Below are positions 59,717 through 64,000 of a stretch of DNA of 64,000 nucleotides, one piece after another. The position numbers and the translations under genes are program-made. Under the pieces are notes generated by a model, which saw only the letters and a list, made by a program, of their open reading frames with translations, had not been told where the DNA came from and did not search any database. The number at the start of each line of letters is the position of its first letter. Within the stretch, counting starts at the first letter, position 1. This DNA is from an uncultured Eubacteriales bacterium. Its GTDB lineage: Bacteria; Bacillota; Clostridia; Peptostreptococcales; Anaerovoracaceae. The stretch is from NCBI GenBank assembly GCA_900545135.1, contig UQXL01000008.1, positions 1-64,000 on the forward strand. The letters run 5' to 3'.

Positions 59717-61518
59717 ATCAAAAATCCTTCATACACTCCTTTCAATCTTGTCTTTAAGCCTGAATTCCTCCGACCCTCTTCGTTGTTGTCAACCATCGCG
59801 TTGAGATAGTCGTCTCTGCCCACGATGATCACCTTTTCTTTTCCCCTGGTAACGGCGGTATATATGAGATTTCTGGTCGCCAGCGCAGGCGGAAACCAGC
59901 TCATAGGGATTATCACCACTGGGAATTCGCTTCCCTGGCTTTTATGAACGGTCACGGCGTATGCCAGTTCTATTTCGTCCAGCTTGATATATTCGTATTC
60001 AACCCAGCGGTCTCCGTCGTAGCATACTGTAAGCTTCTTCTCTTCTCCAGCAGCTGCTGCGACTATTCCGGTCTCTCCGTTGAAAATTCCCTTTCCCGAA
60101 GAGCCGTCGGGCTTTTTATATTCCAGCCTGTAATTATTTTTTATCTGCATCACCCTGTCACCGACTCTGAACACGGCACTGCCGAATTGTACTTCTTCTT
60201 TGCCTTCGGCCTTTGGATTGAAAGCCTCCTGGAGCCTGGAGTTGAGGTTTGTGCTTCCGAGAATTCCTTTCTTGACAGGCGTCAGAACTTGTACTGTATC
60301 CGGAGGAAAAGACGATGCCAGCGATACGACCTTGTCGAGGATTTCCGCCTGTTTGTCCATCCTTATCAGCTGAAAGTCGCCTCCGTACTGAGGATAAGAG
60401 CCCCGTCGGATGGCATGGGCGTTTACTGTTATCATGCTTTCCTCCGCCTGTCTGAATATCTCCGTCAGTCTGGAAGTATACACGTATCCGCTGCCTATCA
60501 GATCCCCTAGCACATTGCCTGCGCCCACCGAGGGAAGCTGATCGGAGTCTCACGTGAGTATGAGTCTGCTGCCCGGCTTCAATGCCCTGAGCAGGACTCC
60601 GGTCAGCATCAGGTCCATCATTGAGGCCTCGTCGATTATTACCGCGTCATAATCCAGCGGATTTTCGGCGTTTCTGCCGAATACCATCCTGCTCTGTTCC
60701 TCGTCGTAGTAATAGTCTAAAAGGCGGTGTACGGTAACAGCTTCTTTTCCGCTGGTCTGGGTTATGCGCTTGGCGGCTCTGCCTGTCGGGGCAGCGACCG
60801 CGACTTCAAGGCCTCCCTCCTCCATTATCTTTATGAGCGTGTTTATTATGGTGGTCTTTCCTGTTCCCGGACCTCCTGTTATGATCGACACGCTGTACCC
60901 GAGGGAATTTTTCACCGCGTCTCTCTGCTGAGCCGAAAGTGCCACGTCTCCCTCGCTCTCAGCTTTTCTTATGACGGCGTCCACATTGGCTGCTACTGTT
61001 TTTGGCTTCTCGCCGGTCATCTCGGCTATCTTGCGCACGATCATGCACTCGGTTTTGTAATATCCATAAAAATACAGGACTTCCTGCCCGTCGAGAACTG
61101 TCAGCTGTAGATCGCCGGCCAGCGCCATATCTTCCATTACGTCTTCCACGCTTTCGCTGCTCAGATCGAGAAACTGGCCTATCTGCAGGCAAAATTCCCT
61201 GGCCGGCACGAAAGTATGCCCCCTGTTTATGTATGAAGAAAGTCCATGCTTGATGGCCGCTTCTATCCTGAAGAAGCTATTTCTTTCCACTCCGACTGAG
61301 AATGCCGCCTTGTCCGCTGTCTCAAACTTCATGTTTGGAAATTCGTCCAAAAGCCAATATGGATTGTCTTCCGTCAGCGCGATGGCCGCGTCTCCCACAA
61401 GGGCGAATATTTTTATTATATAATAGTTGGAAAATCCCAACTGGCGTAAAAACAAGGCCACCTCCGGGGTGACCTGGCTTATCTTGGTTATGTTGTCGTC
61501 CTTTTCAATAAATTCCAT
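59713..61518 (-). pseudogene. RecD2-like helicase interrupted by an in-frame TGA
   Basis: Two pieces in the same frame: 60550-61518 with Walker A GGPGTGKTTIIN and Walker B VIIDEASMMDL, and 59713-60549 with FNGETGIVAAA, AVTVHKSQGSEFPVVI and IYTAVTRGKEKV. Together they form about 600 codons of RecD2. Between them RLILT and DSDQLPSVGAGNV are separated by TGA (60550-60552) where relatives have Gly in the conserved GDxDQLPSVG (a single GGA to TGA change). The N-terminal OB/HhH part of full RecD2 (about 740) is also shorter. Most likely a nonsense mutation or a sequencing error; the selenocysteine alternative is discussed in the findings. It overlaps cca by one base. Confidence 0.8.
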
Positions 61519-62525
61519 TATTCAACCATTTTTCTTCCGGATTTCGCTTTTTCTCGAATTCTCAGCCTTTCGGCGGCGGCAGCCGCCCTCTTTTTTTTAA
61601 CGCAGGAAAACAAAAGTTCAATGCGGCTTCTTCCGCTGGCATCACGCTCATCTATATATCTGCACAGCCTGCGCAGCTTGAATTTTTCCAGCCAGGAAAA
61701 TCTTTTCGCATCCAGACCTCCCAAAACCAAGTGGGCGCCTCCGCACTCAAGAAGCATGGCAAGTCCCTTGCCGGCATGCTCCGTGTTAAGCATCTTTGCC
61801 AGCTCGCTTCCCGATTTTTCCCCGCTGGCCATTGCTAACAGCCGGCTGTTTGATCTCATTGCTCTTTGGACTTCTTCATCAATCTCGAAGTCAAGCTGAG
61901 CCGCCAGGCGCACGGCTCTCAGCATGCGAAGAGGATCCTCCGCAAACCGTTTGTCAGCGTTGCCTATGGTGCGTATCCTTTTTCTGCGTATATCTTCCAA
62001 TCCGCCGAACATATCTATAAGCTGTGCTCCGCCGTCCGTGCTGCTCGGCTCGCCGGCGCGTCTTTCTGCGTTTTCACTCCCCGGCTCGCCGACACCTTCT
62101 CCGGCGCGTCTTTCTGCGGCTTTCCTGACCGTTTCCGCAAAATAAACTGGGCGCAGCGCCAGAGCGTTTATCGTGAAATCACGTCTCGGCAGATCTTCTT
62201 CTATTTCATCCACGAAAAAAATCTCTATCGGCCGGCCATTCTCATAGGCTCCCTCCCTGCGGTATGAGGCAATGTCCGCGGCTATCTCAGGCTTGTCCGC
62301 AGCCTTTACCCTTACTACGCTGTATTTTTCGCTTAAAACTCTGGCCTCGGGAAAGATCTCCTGCAGACTGTCTATATCTGCGTTTGTGGTCAGGTCAAAG
62401 TCCCATGGCTTTCTTCCCATGATCATGTCACGCACGCATCCGCCTACGGCATAAGCCTCAAACCCCGCATTTTCAAGTCGTGCCGCCAGACTGTACAGCC
62501 CATCCGGCACATCGAAAGTCCGCAT
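61518..62525 (-). CDS. cca: CCA tRNA nucleotidyltransferase (class II)
   Basis: A 335-residue enzyme adding the 3'-CCA to tRNAs. The nucleotidyltransferase signature is YAVGGCVRDMIMGRKPWDFD, the RRDFTINALAL motif follows, and the head-neck region LRMLRAVRLAAQLDFEID comes next. An insert at about residues 137-170 carries a duplicated AERRAGE and is absent from most relatives. The body ends with KKKRAAAAAERLRIREKA, so the C-terminal domains are short compared with longer Cca enzymes (about 400-450). I chose ATG 62525 (site GGGAGATGTTAAT) instead of a TTG 22 codons upstream. It overlaps the recD2-like gene by one base. Confidence 0.88.
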   Translation of the reverse strand: MRTFDVPDGLYSLAARLENAGFEAYAVGGCVRDMIMGRKPWDFDLTTNADIDSLQEIFPEARVLSEKYSVVRVKAADKPEIAADIASYRREGAYENGRPIEIFFVDEIEEDLPRRDFTINALALRPVYFAETVRKAAERRAGEGVGEPGSENAERRAGEPSSTDGGAQLIDMFGGLEDIRRKRIRTIGNADKRFAEDPLRMLRAVRLAAQLDFEIDEEVQRAMRSNSRLLAMASGEKSGSELAKMLNTEHAGKGLAMLLECGGAHLVLGGLDAKRFSWLEKFKLRRLCRYIDERDASGRSRIELLFSCVKKKRAAAAAERLRIREKAKSGRKMVE

Positions 62526-62608
62526 ATTAACATCTCCCAAAGGATCTCTCATGCGGCCGGAAAGTTCCTTTGCTTTCACTGACTTCACCAAATTTTCACC
62601 AGTACCGT

Positions 62609-63574
62609 CTACTTGCTTTCTTTAGGTTTATACAGCTTTCTGTTATCCAGCGTCCATATTCGGTCGCTGAAGCTTCCCGGCTCTGTAGATTCAAGCGCGT
62701 CCTGCATATCGAACATTCTCGCGTCCAGTATATCCAGATAATGAAGTACTTCCGCCTCAGGAAACAGCGGTTTTTTCGGGCTTCCGAACTCAGGCTCATA
62801 ATGATGGGATAAGATCATGTGCTCCAGCATTATGGCTTTCTCACGCGGAAATCCCAGCTCCGTCGTCAGCTTATCCAGAGTTTTTACTCCTTGGATAATA
62901 TGTCCAAGCATCTGACCCTCGAAGGAATATCCAGTGGCGATACCGTCCTCTTCCGACTCTATTTCATTGAGCTTTTCCATGTCGTGAAGTATAACGCCGG
63001 CTGCCACGAGATCGCGGTTCAAATTTGTATATACCTGACAGACTCTCTCACCTGTCATCAGCATGCGCTTAGTGTGATAAAGCAGACCGCCCAGCTCAGC
63101 GTGATGATTTTTCTGCGCTGCCGGATAATACATCAGCTTTTCTCTGTTTTCATCGAGGACTTTAACGCATAATGCTCTCAGATCCTTGTCTGTCATGGCT
63201 TCTGCCGCGCCGTGGATATAGCTGTACATATCTTCAGGGTCTTCCGGAGCGGCTTTGACGAACTCTCTCATCTGCTGTCCGTCTTCGGGGGCAGCCGCGC
63301 GTATCCGCTGAACTCTGATCTGCAGCTGTCCTGCCCATTCGACGACTATGCCCTTTATCTTTACTATTTCCTTATCCTTGATAGCTGCCAGCGCGGGATA
63401 TTCACTGTCGCTCACATCCCACTTCTTGCCGGAAATATCTCCCGTCTTATCGCACAAAGCTATATCCAAATATTGTTTGCCGTTGGAGCCCACTTTTATG
63501 GCCGCTGTTTTGGCCATGAAAAATTCTGTGAACTCCTGGTCTTTGCGTAAATCTTTAACGTATATCTCTTTCAT
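62609..63574 (-). CDS. yhaM: 3'-5' exoribonuclease YhaM family
   Basis: A 321-residue protein with an N-terminal OB-fold (about residues 15-95) and an HD metal-dependent phosphohydrolase-type domain (HHAELGGLLYHTKRM, VILHDMEKLNEIESE, HMILSHHYEPEFGS). YhaM degrades RNA from the 3' end and may act on DNA. The length matches the family. A GGAAGGGAC site lies before the ATG. It is the first gene of the yhaM-cca-recD2-comF set and lies next to the repeat-bearing region at the window's right end. Confidence 0.92.
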   Translation of the reverse strand: MKEIYVKDLRKDQEFTEFFMAKTAAIKVGSNGKQYLDIALCDKTGDISGKKWDVSDSEYPALAAIKDKEIVKIKGIVVEWAGQLQIRVQRIRAAAPEDGQQMREFVKAAPEDPEDMYSYIHGAAEAMTDKDLRALCVKVLDENREKLMYYPAAQKNHHAELGGLLYHTKRMLMTGERVCQVYTNLNRDLVAAGVILHDMEKLNEIESEEDGIATGYSFEGQMLGHIIQGVKTLDKLTTELGFPREKAIMLEHMILSHHYEPEFGSPKKPLFPEAEVLHYLDILDARMFDMQDALESTEPGSFSDRIWTLDNRKLYKPKESK

Positions 63575-63695
63575 CCGTCCCTTCCTTTTGTAAAGAAAAT
63601 TATTATTTTATTCCAATTCCCTGCGGCCGGCAGTTCCGCCGCCGGCTGAGAGCCGGACATCGTTTCTGTGTCTGCTTCACTGCTGCGCGCTTCGG

Positions 63696-63751
63696 TACCT
63701 TACTATCTGCGCCGACGTTTCGTTACCTTACTATCTGCGCCGACGTTTCGT
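63696..63751. repeat. Two perfect 28-nt tandem repeats
   Basis: 63696-63723 and 63724-63751 are identical, each containing TTACTATCTGCGCCGACG. They lie about 120 bases upstream of yhaM and suggest replication slippage. Confidence 0.85.
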
Positions 63752-63790
63752 TGCCTGCTTCGTCGCCCGCTTTACGGAGCGGTCAGGCGG

Positions 63791-63934
63791 TGCCGTGTGA
63801 TTCCAAGAAACGCCTGGCGATGTCGTACAATGCCGTACAATATTGTACAATGCCGGGCGTAGCCGGGAAATGCCGAACAAATCGTGCAATGCCGTGTGAT
63901 TCCAAGAAATACAGGGAAATGCCGAACAAATCGT
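63791..63934. repeat. Interleaved 20-21-nt direct repeats
   Basis: TGCCGTGTGATTCCAAGAAA occurs at 63791-63810 and 63890-63909. A 21-nt block with GAAATGCCGAACAAATCG occurs at 63865-63885 and 63914-63934. Several shorter GTACAATGCCG-type units lie between. The region is non-coding. Confidence 0.8.
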
Positions 63935-63941
63935 CGTTGGA

Positions 63942-64000
63942 TTTGTAATATTATAGAAAATGTAGTACAATTTTCTGTTTTAGCTGATTTTTGACAACAT
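63942..64000. repeat. Partial copy of the ATGTTG...CAACAT repeat family at the window edge
   Basis: 59 bases match 11698-11756 at 51 positions, including a 41-bp unit (63960-64000) that begins ATGTAG (one change from ATGTTG) and ends CAACAT. The copy continues beyond the window. Confidence 0.8.

Noticed and set aside
60540..60560. Selenoprotein RecD2
   Set aside because: The replaced residue is a conserved Gly, no redox motif surrounds it and the downstream hairpin is weak. I keep it as a lesion.

Overview
The window looks like chromosome of an anaerobic, amino-acid-fermenting, endospore-forming Firmicute (Clostridia). The clues are a selenocysteine-containing glycine/sarcosine/betaine reductase component B, a glycine riboswitch, spore germination genes (CwlJ-like, GerQ-like, GerA/SpoVAF-like), the Gram-positive cdaA-cdaR-glmM-glmS cluster, an LTA-synthase-like sulfatase and strong AGGAGG-type ribosome binding sites. 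Base composition is near balanced by eye. The species cannot be named from this sequence. I found no rRNA, tRNA, intact transposase, integrase, phage module or CRISPR array.

Layout. 0-5.2 kb: a cut NhaC antiporter, a DUF1847 protein, a MATE exporter, an AI-2E-family permease, a mini ferredoxin-thioredoxin-reductase-like protein and CorA. 5.3-9.4 kb: a sigma-54 promoter, an NhaC antiporter, a guanidino-group-modifying enzyme and a DegT-like PLP protein. 9.5-11.1 kb: thrH and metA. 11.1-13.0 kb: a 1.85-kb non-coding repeat island. 13.0-16.3 kb: grdX and the two component B subunits under a glycine riboswitch and terminator, with a UGA selenocysteine codon. 16.3-23.0 kb: a broken PD-(D/E)XK gene, a two-subunit ABC exporter with a TetR regulator, and a LysR regulator. 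23.2-26.7 kb: a decayed aldo/keto reductase, a cyclophilin-like protein, flavodoxins and an Fe-S aldo/keto reductase, ending at an odd poly-G/poly-C patch. 27-33 kb: RlmD-like methyltransferase, EEP hydrolase, LysR and LTA-synthase-like genes. 33-40 kb: spore cortex and germination genes, an ECF sigma/anti-sigma pair and acyl-CoA synthetase. 40-49.6 kb: gltX, a tiny Cys-rich membrane peptide and a six-gene operon cdaA-cdaR-glmM-glmS-ahcY-UPF0340. 49.6-54.3 kb: a sigma-54 activator, NhaC and an M19 dipeptidase behind a second sigma-54 promoter. 54.5-58.7 kb: PatB, HPF, and a scar where a sigma-54 activator and a TauE/SafE permease have both lost their 5' halves, then an internally shortened NhaC. 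58.9-63.6 kb: comF, a recD2-like gene with an in-frame TGA, cca and yhaM.

How the genes fit together. Four NhaC-family antiporters, two of them beside peptide- or guanidino-processing enzymes and behind sigma-54 promoters, together with Grd component B suggest a cell living on amino acids and peptides and relying on ion-coupled exchange. Methionine and SAH recycling (metA, patB, ahcY) and cell-wall/c-di-AMP genes are housekeeping. The most unusual signal is a dispersed non-coding repeat family. It is built from 40-41-bp units that start ATGTTG and end CAACAT. It forms a roughly 280-bp imperfect palindrome at 11.7-12.0 kb and recurs at 12.2-12.4, 51.5 and 63.9 kb. Several genes carry disabling lesions, so either this genome is losing genes or parts of the assembly are unreliable; the homopolymer patch at 26.7-26.9 kb supports the second possibility locally.
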